Shown here in pieces: positions 8,919 through 17,715 of a DNA stretch of 64,000 bases; within the stretch, counting starts at the first letter, position 1; every line of letters begins with the position of its first letter. The stretch is taken from NCBI GenBank assembly GCA_019745155.1, contig JAIETM010000003.1:186001-250000 (forward strand), read 5' to 3'. This stretch comes from Chitinophagaceae bacterium. Its GTDB lineage: Bacteria; Bacteroidota; Bacteroidia; Chitinophagales; Chitinophagaceae. Below the pieces are notes generated by a model that had not been told where the DNA came from, did not search any database, and saw only the letters and a list, made by a program, of their open reading frames with translations. The translations under genes were made by a program, and so were the position numbers.

Positions 8919-11507
8919 TTATCGCAAGAGTGCATCAATCGGTACAATCTGATAGCCCTTCTTTCGAAGTGTTTTGATGAGTGCAGGTAATTCATAATAG
9001 AATTTCTCTTTTCGCCTTGGGTCTGTTCCTACATGAATTAAGAGAATATATCCATCCAATCCATCTGCAGAAGAGAGCTGCTGATTCACTGATGCCATAA
9101 TCGTTTTATTCGACACATAACGATTGCCCATCTCATGCCAAGTATAATCGGCATTGGTGCGTACACCGGGTGTAAAACTGAACAATTGTGCACCTTTCCA
9201 GCTAGTCCAGGTTGCAATACTATCATTCCACCATTCATAAGGCGGGATGAAATACTTAACCTGTTTGGCCGGAATACCCAACTCTTCCATCGCATAGAGG
9301 TTACGGTTCCAGTCGTCTGAGAATGTAGGCCAGTTTACTAAGAGGCTATCGCGCTTCTGCCAATCGCAGTACAATAAATGGCCATCAGAATGTGGGCCCA
9401 TATAGTGTTTGTCTTTGTATAATTGCTGGATGTCTTTTTTGTATTGCATATTGCGATACATTCTCCCTGTAAAAAAGAAACCGGCTTTAACCTGCTGTTC
9501 TTTTAATGTCTTTCGAATAAAGGGTAAGCCTTCCGCATATTCATCACCGGTAAAGACTAATGCCACTTGTTTGTGGTAACGATTCTTTGCTTTGACTACT
9601 GCGCCATGGGATACAAACAATTGCTTTCCGAAAGGATTGGCAGCTGCGGGACGAACAGTCTGTTGTTCAAAAGGCAGATAATTCGCTGCGGTATTCGCAA
9701 ATCGTCCACGATTGCGATGTGCTGCTACATTGGCTTCCTGCTCTTTGGCTGCTAATAAATAAATCAGTGAAGCAGTGCCATCCATCGTAGGTTCGTTGGT
9801 GCTGTAATCGCCATAATCATCATGATACACAGCCAGATCACTTTGAAACTCGGCGTACTCATCAACATCCTGCAACTGAATACCAATGAGTCCTTTATAA
9901 ATATTGGTATACACCGGACCATCCACCAAACCTCCATCAATCGGATAATTTTTGATATGCGTAAATGCGCTGTGCGGGTCAACAGGTGTATCGCCCCACC
10001 AAGGTAATCCATAGACCATACTAGTACCCCAGGGATTGCAACCAAACAACCAATCAATATTGGCTTGCTCTAAAGCGAGGTATTGTTTGTTATTGGTTAG
10101 CTGTCGATACCACATACATTGCTGCGCAAAAGCAACGGTGAGGTTATTGCTGCACCAGATAAAAGGAATACCGCGAAAGAAAGCATTTTGCTTGGCTTTT
10201 TGCCAAACCGCTTCAATACCACGTTGATAAAATTGTATCAAGCTATCTCTTTGCGCACCTTTTACCTGCTTTGCCAATTCATAATGCCCAACATTGATGA
10301 ATGGATACCACTGATAATGCTTGGCTGTGTCTTTTCCCAACCATGGCGTTATCTTTTCCTGTTGTGCATACCAGAAAGCAGAATCCAAATGTGATTTATC
10401 AGATTGTACAGCTGCATAAGCCAATTCCATATCATCTGTCCAATTGTCTTCCGCGTAGATATAGGGTGAACGTACAGATGCTGTTTGTGTAACACCGGGT
10501 TGAATATTGCTATAACGCAGCGCTGTCAAGCTTTTCGCGCGTAGTAATTTTGCGTAAGTACTATCCGTTTTATAAAACAAGCGACTACCCAACGCAAAGC
10601 TGGCTGCATATTTCGCAGCTGTAGAAGATGTGCCCTTGGTATCATTCATGAACTTGCCGCGCTGTTGCGGCTCACCTATTACCAAATAAACAGGACGTTC
10701 AAAACCTCTGCCGTAGTAAGTATCTTCTTTAGGAATACGCATACCCATATGGTCACGATCATCTCCTAACTGATTAAAAAGAATATTTGGTGCCGGATGC
10801 ATTTTCAATAACCAATCCAAGCCCCATCTAGCTTCATCCAACACATCGGCTAATCCATTACTGCCGCTTGTACCGTTGGATTTTTTTTCATCGCCAAACA
10901 CTTCAGGAAAATCGCGATAAGCCATCAGCAAATGGTAAGCTGCATTGGCAGAAGTAGTTCCATACTGCAAATAATCACTGGCATCGTGCCAGCCACCACT
11001 TACATCCATAAAACTGCTATCCACTAATCCAGCTTTCGATCCATACAATACATAACCGTCATGCGTATGGCAACTATCTTGTAAGAAAGGATTGTAGCCA
11101 CTGCGTTGCTGACGCATATAGCGCGAACAGAAATCTGCTGTGCCCTCATATACATCTTCGCCAATTTCAAAAACAGGAGATGCTGTATTGCCCGCACGCA
11201 GATAATATTTTCCAAAATGCTGAAAAGCAGAAAAATCCAATCGGGCAGTTTGCTGAAAAGGTCCATAAGCCCCATACAGCAAACCAACTGCTGCTTTGAA
11301 AACGGGGAGATTGGTTTTGGCATTCACCAATTCAAAAGCACGGATAGGTGTTTTGTCTTTGCTACACCAAACAGCGGTTTTTTGTCCGCCCGGCAGATAA
11401 CCCAACTGGTTGATGCGAATCCAGCTATTGATTGGTTTGGGCGATTGAAAACCACAGAGCAGCATCAATAAACCAATGAGCAGGTAAGGTGCAAGGCTGT
11501 TTTTCAT
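8919..11507 (-). CDS. Secreted GH9 cellulase fused to a CE4-like polysaccharide deacetylase
   Basis: 862 residues from the ATG at 11507, with an N-terminal signal peptide (about 1-20). Residues about 28-115 are a cellulase N-terminal Ig-like domain (INQLGYLPGGQKTAVW). The GH9 (alpha/alpha)6 domain follows, with the catalytic-base motif GGWHDASDYLQY (D175/D178) and the acid region STNEPTMDGTA. From about 645 a polysaccharide deacetylase domain begins: ALVFTGDEYAEG, HSDGH (706-710), YFIPPYEWWN and LLIHVGTDP. In motif 1 the usual TFDD is TGDE, so the first Asp (normally the base) appears to be Gly while the metal-binding Asp655 and the two His are kept. GH9 enzymes cut beta-1,4-glucans. The C-domain may deacetylate a substituted glycan or may only bind it. 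GH9 is firm; CE4 activity is uncertain. Confidence 0.88.
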   Translation of the reverse strand: MKNSLAPYLLIGLLMLLCGFQSPKPINSWIRINQLGYLPGGQKTAVWCSKDKTPIRAFELVNAKTNLPVFKAAVGLLYGAYGPFQQTARLDFSAFQHFGKYYLRAGNTASPVFEIGEDVYEGTADFCSRYMRQQRSGYNPFLQDSCHTHDGYVLYGSKAGLVDSSFMDVSGGWHDASDYLQYGTTSANAAYHLLMAYRDFPEVFGDEKKSNGTSGSNGLADVLDEARWGLDWLLKMHPAPNILFNQLGDDRDHMGMRIPKEDTYYGRGFERPVYLVIGEPQQRGKFMNDTKGTSSTAAKYAASFALGSRLFYKTDSTYAKLLRAKSLTALRYSNIQPGVTQTASVRSPYIYAEDNWTDDMELAYAAVQSDKSHLDSAFWYAQQEKITPWLGKDTAKHYQWYPFINVGHYELAKQVKGAQRDSLIQFYQRGIEAVWQKAKQNAFFRGIPFIWCSNNLTVAFAQQCMWYRQLTNNKQYLALEQANIDWLFGCNPWGTSMVYGLPWWGDTPVDPHSAFTHIKNYPIDGGLVDGPVYTNIYKGLIGIQLQDVDEYAEFQSDLAVYHDDYGDYSTNEPTMDGTASLIYLLAAKEQEANVAAHRNRGRFANTAANYLPFEQQTVRPAAANPFGKQLFVSHGAVVKAKNRYHKQVALVFTGDEYAEGLPFIRKTLKEQQVKAGFFFTGRMYRNMQYKKDIQQLYKDKHYMGPHSDGHLLYCDWQKRDSLLVNWPTFSDDWNRNLYAMEELGIPAKQVKYFIPPYEWWNDSIATWTSWKGAQLFSFTPGVRTNADYTWHEMGNRYVSNKTIMASVNQQLSSADGLDGYILLIHVGTDPRRKEKFYYELPALIKTLRKKGYQIVPIDALLR

Positions 11508-11585
11508 ACATCCTAAATTCTTTTCTAAGTTACACAATCATGCAGGTGGGGCAAAACAGCTAATTTCGGCGCTCAAAGTTTGCTT

Positions 11586-12599
11586 ATGAAATTGGTTTCT
11601 TACCTGAGAGAAGGACACGATCAACTGGCTTTTCTGCACGATGGTTTTTTGTATGATGCAGATATGCAGCATCCGGATCTGCCCAATAGCATGAATATGT
11701 TTCTCCACTTTTGGGATGATATGTTCCCCATTGCACAAAAAATCAATGCAGCAATTATTGAGGGACGTATCGGCAAAGAGAAAGGTATTGATTTGGAAAA
11801 AGTAGACCTGCTGGCGCCGATTCCCTTTCCTTCATCCTGCAGAGATGGTTATGCATTCAGACAACACGTAGCTGCTGCCAGAAGAAACCGCGGCGTACCC
11901 ATGATTCCTGAGTTTGATCAGTATCCAATCTTTTACTTCACCAATCACCACAGTATCCAAGGTCCGGGTCCCATTGTGTGTATGCCGGATCATTTTGAAA
12001 AACTGGATTTTGAACTCGAAGCAGCCATTGTGATCTGCAGACAAGGCAGAAATATTCCTGCGGAAGAAGCGGATAGTTATATCGGTGGACTGATGATCAT
12101 GAACGATATGAGTGCGCGTCGCCTGCAAATGGAAGAAATGTTATTAAACCTCGGGCCCGCTAAAGGCAAAGATTTCTCTACTGTAATCGGCCCCTGCCTC
12201 GTGACATTGGATGAACTGGAAGCTTATGAAACGGCACCTAAGCCGGGACATGTAGGCAAGACTTGGAACCTGCGCATGCAATGCTGGGTGAATGGTGTGC
12301 AAGTGAGTGATGGTAATGTAGCGGATATGGACTGGACATTTGCTGAAATTATTGAGCGTTGCGCCTATGGTGTAACATTGAATCCCGGTGATGTGATTGG
12401 CAGCGGCACTGTTGGTACTGGCTGTTTTCTGGAATTGAATGGCACAGGCAAACTCAATAATCCTGAGTACAAAGAACAATGGTTACAAGATGGTGATGTA
12501 GTAGAAATGGAAATCACCGGACTGGGTAGATTACACAATACCATCGTTGCTGAAGAAACCGATTTTTCTATTTTGAAAAAGAAGCATCAAACTACTTAG
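11586..12599 (+). CDS. Fumarylacetoacetate hydrolase (FAH) family protein
   Basis: 337 residues from the ATG at 11586 (the frame can open at TTG 11580). FAH-superfamily features: a substrate/metal region DFELEAAIVICRQGRNIP with the acidic metal ligands, GGLMIMNDMSARRLQ, a KGKDFSTVIGP block and a glycine-rich GDVIGSGTVGTGCF. Members hydrolyse C-C bonds of acylpyruvates such as fumarylacetoacetate in tyrosine breakdown, or act as decarboxylases or hydratases in aromatic degradation; the substrate here is not determined. The stop codon sits inside a 12-bp inverted repeat that begins the GxxExxY cassette. Confidence 0.85.
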   Translation: MKLVSYLREGHDQLAFLHDGFLYDADMQHPDLPNSMNMFLHFWDDMFPIAQKINAAIIEGRIGKEKGIDLEKVDLLAPIPFPSSCRDGYAFRQHVAAARRNRGVPMIPEFDQYPIFYFTNHHSIQGPGPIVCMPDHFEKLDFELEAAIVICRQGRNIPAEEADSYIGGLMIMNDMSARRLQMEEMLLNLGPAKGKDFSTVIGPCLVTLDELEAYETAPKPGHVGKTWNLRMQCWVNGVQVSDGNVADMDWTFAEIIERCAYGVTLNPGDVIGSGTVGTGCFLELNGTGKLNNPEYKEQWLQDGDVVEMEITGLGRLHNTIVAEETDFSILKKKHQTT

Positions 12600-12622
12600 C
12601 GGTTAAAAGCTTAACCGCTAAG
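12595..12622. repeat. Perfect 12-bp inverted repeat overlapping the FAH stop codon
   Basis: Arms CTTAGCGGTTAA and TTAACCGCTAAG separated by AAGC. It lacks a T-run, so it is a poor intrinsic terminator. It marks the left edge of the GxxExxY cassette, and its right arm continues into the left flanking repeat. Confidence 0.75.
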
Positions 12623-12650
12623 ACGCCAGGACGCAAAGTATCGCTAAGAC
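12611..12650. repeat. Left flanking repeat of the GxxExxY cassette
   Basis: The sequence beginning TTAACCGCTAAGACGCCAGG is an imperfect inverted copy of the sequence at 13042-13081 beyond the gene: both read TTAACCGC, AAG, (A/G)CGC and a later AAAG when the right copy is reverse-complemented. Similar AACCGCTAAGACGCAAAG elements often surround GxxExxY genes in Bacteroidota. Confidence 0.6.
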
Positions 12651-12651
12651 A

Positions 12652-13041
12652 ATGATGACAAAGGAAAGATATGAGTGGCTTGCCAAGCAGATTTTTCTTG
12701 CTGCATTAGAAGTACACAAGGAGCTTGGCCCCGGCTTGCTGGAAAGTGTTTATCAATATGCGTTTTGCAAAGAGTTATCCATCCGATCAATTGTCTTTCA
12801 ACAGCAAGTTGCAGTGCCCTTATATTACAAGGGGAGCGATACCGGAAAAGAATTTTATGTCGACTTATTGGTAGAAGACGAGCTAATCATTGAATTAAAA
12901 GCAGTAGATGAGATTCATCCTATACATGAAGCACAATTGCTTTCTTATCTGAAACTTGCCAATAAAAAGATGGGCTTCTTAATTAACTTTAATACTGTTC
13001 TCCTAAAGGATGGTTTCAGAAGAAGAGTAAATAATTATTAA
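12652..13041 (+). CDS. GxxExxY family protein (PD-(D/E)XK nuclease-like)
   Basis: 129 residues. The signature GPGLLESVY gives the family its name. The downstream block FYVDLLVEDELIIELKA carries the D...ExK pattern of PD-(D/E)XK nucleases, and LLSYLKLANKKMGFLINF closes the domain as usual. The biological role is unproven; the genes are scattered and look mobile. Here the gene sits alone between metabolic genes, flanked by imperfect inverted repeats that touch the stop of the FAH gene and the start of the flavin reductase gene. The start may be the ATG at 12652 or the adjacent one at 12655. Confidence 0.88.
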   Translation: MMTKERYEWLAKQIFLAALEVHKELGPGLLESVYQYAFCKELSIRSIVFQQQVAVPLYYKGSDTGKEFYVDLLVEDELIIELKAVDEIHPIHEAQLLSYLKLANKKMGFLINFNTVLLKDGFRRRVNNY

Positions 13042-13081
13042 TCCTTGCGAGACCTCGTGTCTTTGCGCCTTTGCGGTTAAA
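13042..13081. repeat. Right flanking repeat of the GxxExxY cassette
   Basis: This segment ends TTTGCGCCTTTGCGGTTAAA, the imperfect inverse of the left repeat. It directly precedes the ATG of the flavin reductase gene (13083), so it now forms that gene's 5' leader. Confidence 0.6.
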
Positions 13082-13082
13082 T

Positions 13083-13973
13083 ATGAAAATAGACCTCAGT
13101 ACCTTATCCCCCGCTCAAAAGCAAGCCTGGTTGCAGCATGCAGTTGCTCCCAGACCTATTGCATTTGCCAGCACCATTGATGCAGCAGGCAATGCCAACC
13201 TGAGCCCCTTCAGCTTTTTCAATTTGTTCTCATCCAACCCACCCGTGGTGATTTTTTCTTCAGCACGCCGCGTGCGCGATAATACCACCAAGCATACTTT
13301 ACAAAATGTAATAGAAGTACCCGAGTGCGTGATCAATATCTGCGATTATGCCATGGTACAACAAACCAGCCTCGCCAGTTGCGAATACCCCAAGGGCGTA
13401 GATGAGTTTGTGAAAGCAGGCTTTACCAAAGAAGCTGCTACCATGGTGCGTGTACCCATGGTGAAGGAAGCCAAGATCAAAATGGAATGCAAGGTGTTGG
13501 AGACAAAAAGCCTTGGTGAAAACGGTGGTGCTGGTCAGCTTATTATTGCTGAAGTGTTGTGCATGCATGTAGATGACAGCATTCTCAATAGTGAAGGAAC
13601 GATGATTGACCAACGCAAAATTGAATTGGTTGCCAGATTAGGTGGTGATTGGTATTGCAAAGTTAACCCCGATAATCTCTTTACTGTTCCTAAGCCCAAT
13701 ACACAATTGGGTATCGGGATTGATGCATTACCTGCAGGCATTAGAAACAGCAAAACACTTACAGGCAATGACCTGGGTATGTTGGCCAATGTGCACGAAA
13801 TGCCTGTGGTAGATCCTGCATTTGAAGATGCGCAATTGAAAAATATTGTACAGTATTTCTCAGTGAATCCGGAAGAGATGGAGCAGGAATTACATCGTTA
13901 CGCCGCTAAGCTGATTGCAGCCAATCAGGTTACTGCTGCATGGCAAGTTTTATTGGCCGGTGAAACTGCTTGA
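13083..13973 (+). CDS. Flavin reductase-like domain protein (FMN-binding split barrel)
   Basis: 296 residues from the ATG at 13083; the frame also runs back to a TTG inside the flanking repeat, which is unlikely to be used. The N-terminal 190 residues carry the flavin reductase-like split-barrel signature: VAPRPIAFASTIDAAGNANL, SPFSFFNLFSSNPPVVIFS and the DNTTKHTLQN loop, which bind FMN. Family members reduce flavin with NAD(P)H or serve as small oxygenase partners. The C-terminal 100 residues are a family-specific helical extension of unknown role. The 3' end overlaps the convergent PH-domain gene by 24 bases. Confidence 0.82.
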   Translation: MKIDLSTLSPAQKQAWLQHAVAPRPIAFASTIDAAGNANLSPFSFFNLFSSNPPVVIFSSARRVRDNTTKHTLQNVIEVPECVINICDYAMVQQTSLASCEYPKGVDEFVKAGFTKEAATMVRVPMVKEAKIKMECKVLETKSLGENGGAGQLIIAEVLCMHVDDSILNSEGTMIDQRKIELVARLGGDWYCKVNPDNLFTVPKPNTQLGIGIDALPAGIRNSKTLTGNDLGMLANVHEMPVVDPAFEDAQLKNIVQYFSVNPEEMEQELHRYAAKLIAANQVTAAWQVLLAGETA

Positions 13974-15461
13974 GGATAGATCAAACTCAATATTCAGTAA
14001 GCAACAATCAGCTAAATAATTGGCTTTCGCCAGATCGATATATGGTATCACGACTTTTTCGCCTGCCGTATGTAAGACGAGTGTTGCTAATTGCTTTGCG
14101 CGTAAATAGGGACTAGTCTTGATTTCTACATGTTGCACACGCTCGAACTTGAGCAAGATATGCTCCCTACCCCATACCCCTTTTTCAATCTGCAGGGTTT
14201 GATGATTGTACCAGTAACGAAAATTTCGCTGCGCGATCAGGTTACTGATGGCAAAATAGATAAAAGCGAGAATGGGAAATATCACCAACCAAGGTTTCCA
14301 TAAACAGATGGGTATACCAAGCAACACACAAGCAGGAAGACCAATCAATACGGTCATACGCCAACCATATGCATGATGTACTTTATGGGGCTCACTGTTT
14401 TCTGCAGGCCATAAGGATTGATAGGGTGCAATAATTTTTCTTAGCACATCTTGCTGTAACACCGGAAGACGAATCCACTGACCATCCTTGGTAATATCTT
14501 CTCCAGCCATGAAGAAACGTAGTATTCGGATGCCCAGCAGGCCCCTTACCCAGTTGCTATTCCAATTCAGCATCTGCACTTTATTGTGCAGCAACATTTT
14601 CTGCTGGGTTTGCAAGAAGCCCCATTGCATCTGAAAGCCTTTTCCTGAAATACGCAATTGCATGGCATAATAGCGAATCAATACCCGTGCAAATGAAACG
14701 GCCAAGGTCAACATCAATACACCACTAATTAAGAGGGCCCATAGCTGACTTGCAGACAATACTTTATCTACTTGCTCACCTATTACCTTTTCCGTATCAA
14801 CACCAAAATATTGACGCAAATCCTCCAATCGCGCAAGTGCAAAAAATAAAATCAGCAGTAAGGTCTTGATATGATTCTCTGATATAGCCAGTTTCAATAC
14901 ATCCGCCGTACTAATTCCTAAGATTGACGCAGGCAGTTCCTGCTTTTCGCTAGTAACTGCTGTATGTGTTTGCTGCTGCAAAAGCTGCTGCAAAGCCATG
15001 GCTTTATGTAGATCAATCGCATCAATTTCCACTTCTGTATGTGCGCTACCAGCAGTTTCTAATTTCAATCCGCAGGTATTGGTGAAACGGTGTAAGTAGT
15101 TTTGCTTGAGATGCACAGATTGAACTCGCTCTAAAGGAAGAATGGTTTGTGTTTTGGACAAAACACCGGAAATAACGATCAACTCGCCGCCTTGAACATA
15201 GATCCTAAATCTGAAAAATTGAATCAGGTGATTGATACGGATTAAAATGATGAACACAAAAAAGCCTAGTGCATAATAGATGGCATAGTCTGCAAATCGG
15301 GAATTTTTACTTTCGGAACTGCCAAACAGGTATTTACCAAAAACAAAAAGTACCGCAAACCAGCTTTCCTTGAGTATTTTCCAGAGGATGAAAATCAAGG
15401 CAACGGGCGACTGCCGCTGTGGTTTGGACCAATCAAACGCCGGGACTTGCATGTGCAGCAA
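13950..15461 (-). CDS. Membrane protein with bacterial PH domains (YdbT-like)
   Basis: 503 residues with several hydrophobic segments (about 20-45, 60-80, 180-215, 230-255, 365-405) and repeated bPH2 (YdbS/YdbT) modules: RIYVQGGELIVISGVLSKTQ with PLERVQSVHLKQN, and a C-terminal QTLQIEKGVWGREHILLKFE with RVQHVEIKTS. It pairs with the shorter YdbS-like gene directly upstream, whose 3' end it overlaps by up to 29 bases. This arrangement matches the ydbS-ydbT pair of Bacillus, where the proteins contribute to resistance to other strains' antimicrobials. Function here is inferred only from that. The start may be ATG 15461 or 15452. Confidence 0.82.
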   Translation of the reverse strand: MLHMQVPAFDWSKPQRQSPVALIFILWKILKESWFAVLFVFGKYLFGSSESKNSRFADYAIYYALGFFVFIILIRINHLIQFFRFRIYVQGGELIVISGVLSKTQTILPLERVQSVHLKQNYLHRFTNTCGLKLETAGSAHTEVEIDAIDLHKAMALQQLLQQQTHTAVTSEKQELPASILGISTADVLKLAISENHIKTLLLILFFALARLEDLRQYFGVDTEKVIGEQVDKVLSASQLWALLISGVLMLTLAVSFARVLIRYYAMQLRISGKGFQMQWGFLQTQQKMLLHNKVQMLNWNSNWVRGLLGIRILRFFMAGEDITKDGQWIRLPVLQQDVLRKIIAPYQSLWPAENSEPHKVHHAYGWRMTVLIGLPACVLLGIPICLWKPWLVIFPILAFIYFAISNLIAQRNFRYWYNHQTLQIEKGVWGREHILLKFERVQHVEIKTSPYLRAKQLATLVLHTAGEKVVIPYIDLAKANYLADCCLLNIEFDLSSSSFTGQ

Positions 15462-15963
15462 TTTTTTCCATGATCCATTCTTTCAATTGTTCAGCAGTAG
15501 TCGCTTCTAAGCCATGTATACTGATATCTACATCACCGCTGGCTGCAGTCATCAATCGTACAGAAGCCAAACCGAATTTTCTTTCAATCGGACCACTGCG
15601 CACCACACAATGCTGAATCTTGATAAAGGGAATGATATGGGTTGATTGGAATAGCCAGCCCTTTTTAAAGATGATGTCTTTGTCGCGCAAAGCCCATGCA
15701 CGATTCTTGAATCCAATCTGTATTGCAGCAATAGTGAATGCAATTAATAAAGTAAACACCAATGATGCTAAGCCAATAGCCCACCAGAGCTGGAATTTTC
15801 GCACAAAAACAAACAAGCAAACGAGCGCAATCAATAAGACACCATAAGCTATTCCCCAACTAATGAATAAGACCCGCTTATACCTTGTTTCAACAGGTTG
15901 CAATAAGGCTTTTGCATATTGTGGTATATCCGCATGTGGGATAATCGGGTTTTCGTACTGCAT
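15433..15963 (-). CDS. Membrane protein with one bacterial PH domain (YdbS-like)
   Basis: 176 residues with two transmembrane helices (about 30-52 and 56-80) followed by a bPH2 domain: RDKDIIFKKGWLFQSTHIIP, FIKIQHCVVRSGPIERKFGL and VRLMTAASGDVDISIHGLE. It is the first gene of a two-gene operon with the larger PH-domain protein, and the coding regions overlap. The pair probably forms one membrane complex. Confidence 0.82.
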   Translation of the reverse strand: MQYENPIIPHADIPQYAKALLQPVETRYKRVLFISWGIAYGVLLIALVCLFVFVRKFQLWWAIGLASLVFTLLIAFTIAAIQIGFKNRAWALRDKDIIFKKGWLFQSTHIIPFIKIQHCVVRSGPIERKFGLASVRLMTAASGDVDISIHGLEATTAEQLKEWIMEKIAAHASPGV

Positions 15964-16033
15964 ACCGTGAAAATACTACTGTTGGCCTAAAGACAAGTTG
16001 TGAAAGCCGGGTTGTTTATCACCAAAAGGTTTA

Positions 16034-16732
16034 TCAGAGATCGCCCAGTTGGGGACGTAAAACGATATCCTCCACACAAGCCTGAGGTGATAATTGTGCT
16101 GCTGCATAGACCATCTGCGCTACATCATTAGCTTCCATAATACGTTGAGGGTCTACACCTGAACCACTCCAGGAATCAGTATAAGCTGCACCAGGATATA
16201 CACCCGTTACTTTAATACCATGCGGTTTCATTTCCTCACGTAGATTTTTAGAGAAACCTGATAAGGCAAACTTGCTGATACTGTATGCACCACCATTGGG
16301 ATAAGCCTGCAGCGATGCGATGGAACAGATATTGAAAATATGACCGCGCTTGGCTTCCATCATTTTTGGTAATAAAGCGCGTGTTAAATGGTAAGCACTA
16401 AAGAGATTCACCTGCAGCATTTGTTCCAGAGCACCTGCCGCTTCATTGTGTACACTGCCAGGCATAAACTGACCCGCATTGTTGACAATGATATCAGGTA
16501 CACCATGTTCCAAAACCCAATCAGCAAATGCTTGCACTTCTGTCGCATCGGCCATATCTGCAGGTCGTGCTTTGTATTGCGCATAAGGCCAGGCTGCTAT
16601 CAGCTCTTCCATGGTTTTGTACAAAGCTGCATGATTGCGACTACAGAGAAACAGTGTATGTCCCTCTTTCGCGAAAGCCTCCGCAATAGCTTTACCCAAA
16701 CCTTTAGACGCTCCTGTAATCACTACCTGCAT
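16034..16732 (-). CDS. Short-chain dehydrogenase/reductase (3-ketoacyl-ACP reductase-like)
   Basis: 232 residues from the ATG at 16732; upstream codons were rejected because the Rossmann strand begins at MQVVITGASKGLGKA. Visible features: TGxxxGLG cofactor loop, NNAGQF, the catalytic Ser in ICSIASLQAY and Tyr-x3-Lys in YSISKFALSGF. It belongs to the classical NAD(P)-dependent SDR family that oxidises or reduces alcohols and ketones. The substrate is unknown. It is divergent from the HAD-phosphatase gene with 68 bases between starts. Confidence 0.87.
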   Translation of the reverse strand: MQVVITGASKGLGKAIAEAFAKEGHTLFLCSRNHAALYKTMEELIAAWPYAQYKARPADMADATEVQAFADWVLEHGVPDIIVNNAGQFMPGSVHNEAAGALEQMLQVNLFSAYHLTRALLPKMMEAKRGHIFNICSIASLQAYPNGGAYSISKFALSGFSKNLREEMKPHGIKVTGVYPGAAYTDSWSGSGVDPQRIMEANDVAQMVYAAAQLSPQACVEDIVLRPQLGDL

Positions 16733-16800
16733 AACAAAAACTTTATGCGAAGTACGCTGTTTTTCGGCAGGTTTCTGCATGGTTCGGTTTACCTTGCAGC

Positions 16801-17496
16801 ATGCCTTATAAACATATCTTTTTTGATCTTGATCATACCCTGTGGGATTTTGAAACCAATGCCAAAGCCACTCTGCAGGATTTATACCACAGCAACCAAC
16901 TCATAGACAGAGGCATTACCGATTTTGATGCTTTCTTTGAACGCTATAGCTATCATAATGAAAGACTATGGGATCGCTATACCAAGGGCTTTATCAAACA
17001 GGAAGAATTACGATGGAAAAGGATGTGGCTGGCTTTGCTGGATTATAAAATAGCAGATGAAACATTGGCTCGCGGACTGGCAGCGCAATTTCTGGAACTG
17101 CTACCTACCAAGCAGCACTTGTTTCCTTACACGATAGAGATTCTGACTTATTTGAAAAATAAAGGCTATGTGCTGCACCTCATCACCAATGGCTTTGAAT
17201 CAGTGCAACATAGAAAACTGAAATATTCAGGCCTTACTGATTTTTTTGATGAAGTGATCACTTCTGAAGCCAGCAACAGCATCAAACCAGATGTAGCAAT
17301 TTTTGAATACGCACTACAAAAGTCAGGTGCACAATTAGCAGAAAGCATCATGATTGGTGATAATCTGGAAGCAGATATTCAAGGTGGTAATAATGCAGGT
17401 ATGGATACCATTTTCGTGAACCACGTAAATGCTGATCCATACATCCCATCCACTTATGTGATACATCACTTAAAAGAACTGGAAAACATTTTATAA
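16801..17496 (+). CDS. HAD-superfamily YjjG-type nucleotidase
   Basis: 231 residues. Motif I is FFDLDHTLWDFETNAK (nucleophile and acid/base Asp), motif II ITNGF, motif III lysine in SNSIKPDVAIFEYAL and motif IV IMIGDNLEADIQGGNNAG. The helical cap after motif I and the WDFE sequence match the YjjG group, which dephosphorylates nucleoside monophosphates including non-canonical pyrimidines. A strong terminator follows four bases after the stop codon. Confidence 0.88.
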   Translation: MPYKHIFFDLDHTLWDFETNAKATLQDLYHSNQLIDRGITDFDAFFERYSYHNERLWDRYTKGFIKQEELRWKRMWLALLDYKIADETLARGLAAQFLELLPTKQHLFPYTIEILTYLKNKGYVLHLITNGFESVQHRKLKYSGLTDFFDEVITSEASNSIKPDVAIFEYALQKSGAQLAESIMIGDNLEADIQGGNNAGMDTIFVNHVNADPYIPSTYVIHHLKELENIL

Positions 17497-17499
17497 AAG

Positions 17500-17527
17500 A
17501 AAAACCCTCTCGCTTGAGAGGGTTTTT
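17500..17527 (+). terminator. Bidirectional terminator between the HAD gene and the Cys/Lys-rich gene
   Basis: Stem AAACCCTCTC/GAGAGGGTTT with loop GCTT, flanked by A-runs on the left and T5 on the right. It serves both convergent genes. Confidence 0.88.
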
Positions 17528-17529
17528 GA

Positions 17530-17691
17530 TTAAGCTTTTGTAGCAGGCTTGGTTGTCTTAGTTTCTTTCTTGTCTTCCTTTTTCTCTTCTTTCTTGCAGC
17601 ACTCTTTACCCTTACCACACTCTTTGCCATGTGCAAAAGCCATACCTGTGGTCAGTAAAGCAGCTGTTGCAAGTACCAATACTTTTTTCAT
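17530..17691 (-). CDS. Small secreted Cys/Lys-rich protein, unknown
   Basis: 53 residues, read by eye. A signal peptide MKKVLVLATAALLTTGMAFA is followed by a mature part of about 33 residues that opens HGKECGKGKECCKKEE and ends in a Lys/Glu/Thr-rich tail. The His-Gly plus three Cys cluster could bind a metal, but that is inference. It is a real gene by three signs: a clean signal peptide, a promoter match (TTG, 21 bases, TATATTTG) 25 bases upstream, and a shared terminator just downstream. It is not similar to any characterised family that I recognise. Confidence 0.78.
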   Translation of the reverse strand: MKKVLVLATAALLTTGMAFAHGKECGKGKECCKKEEKKEDKKETKTTKPATKA

Positions 17692-17715
17692 ATGTTATTT
17701 GTTTTTAAGCGTTAC

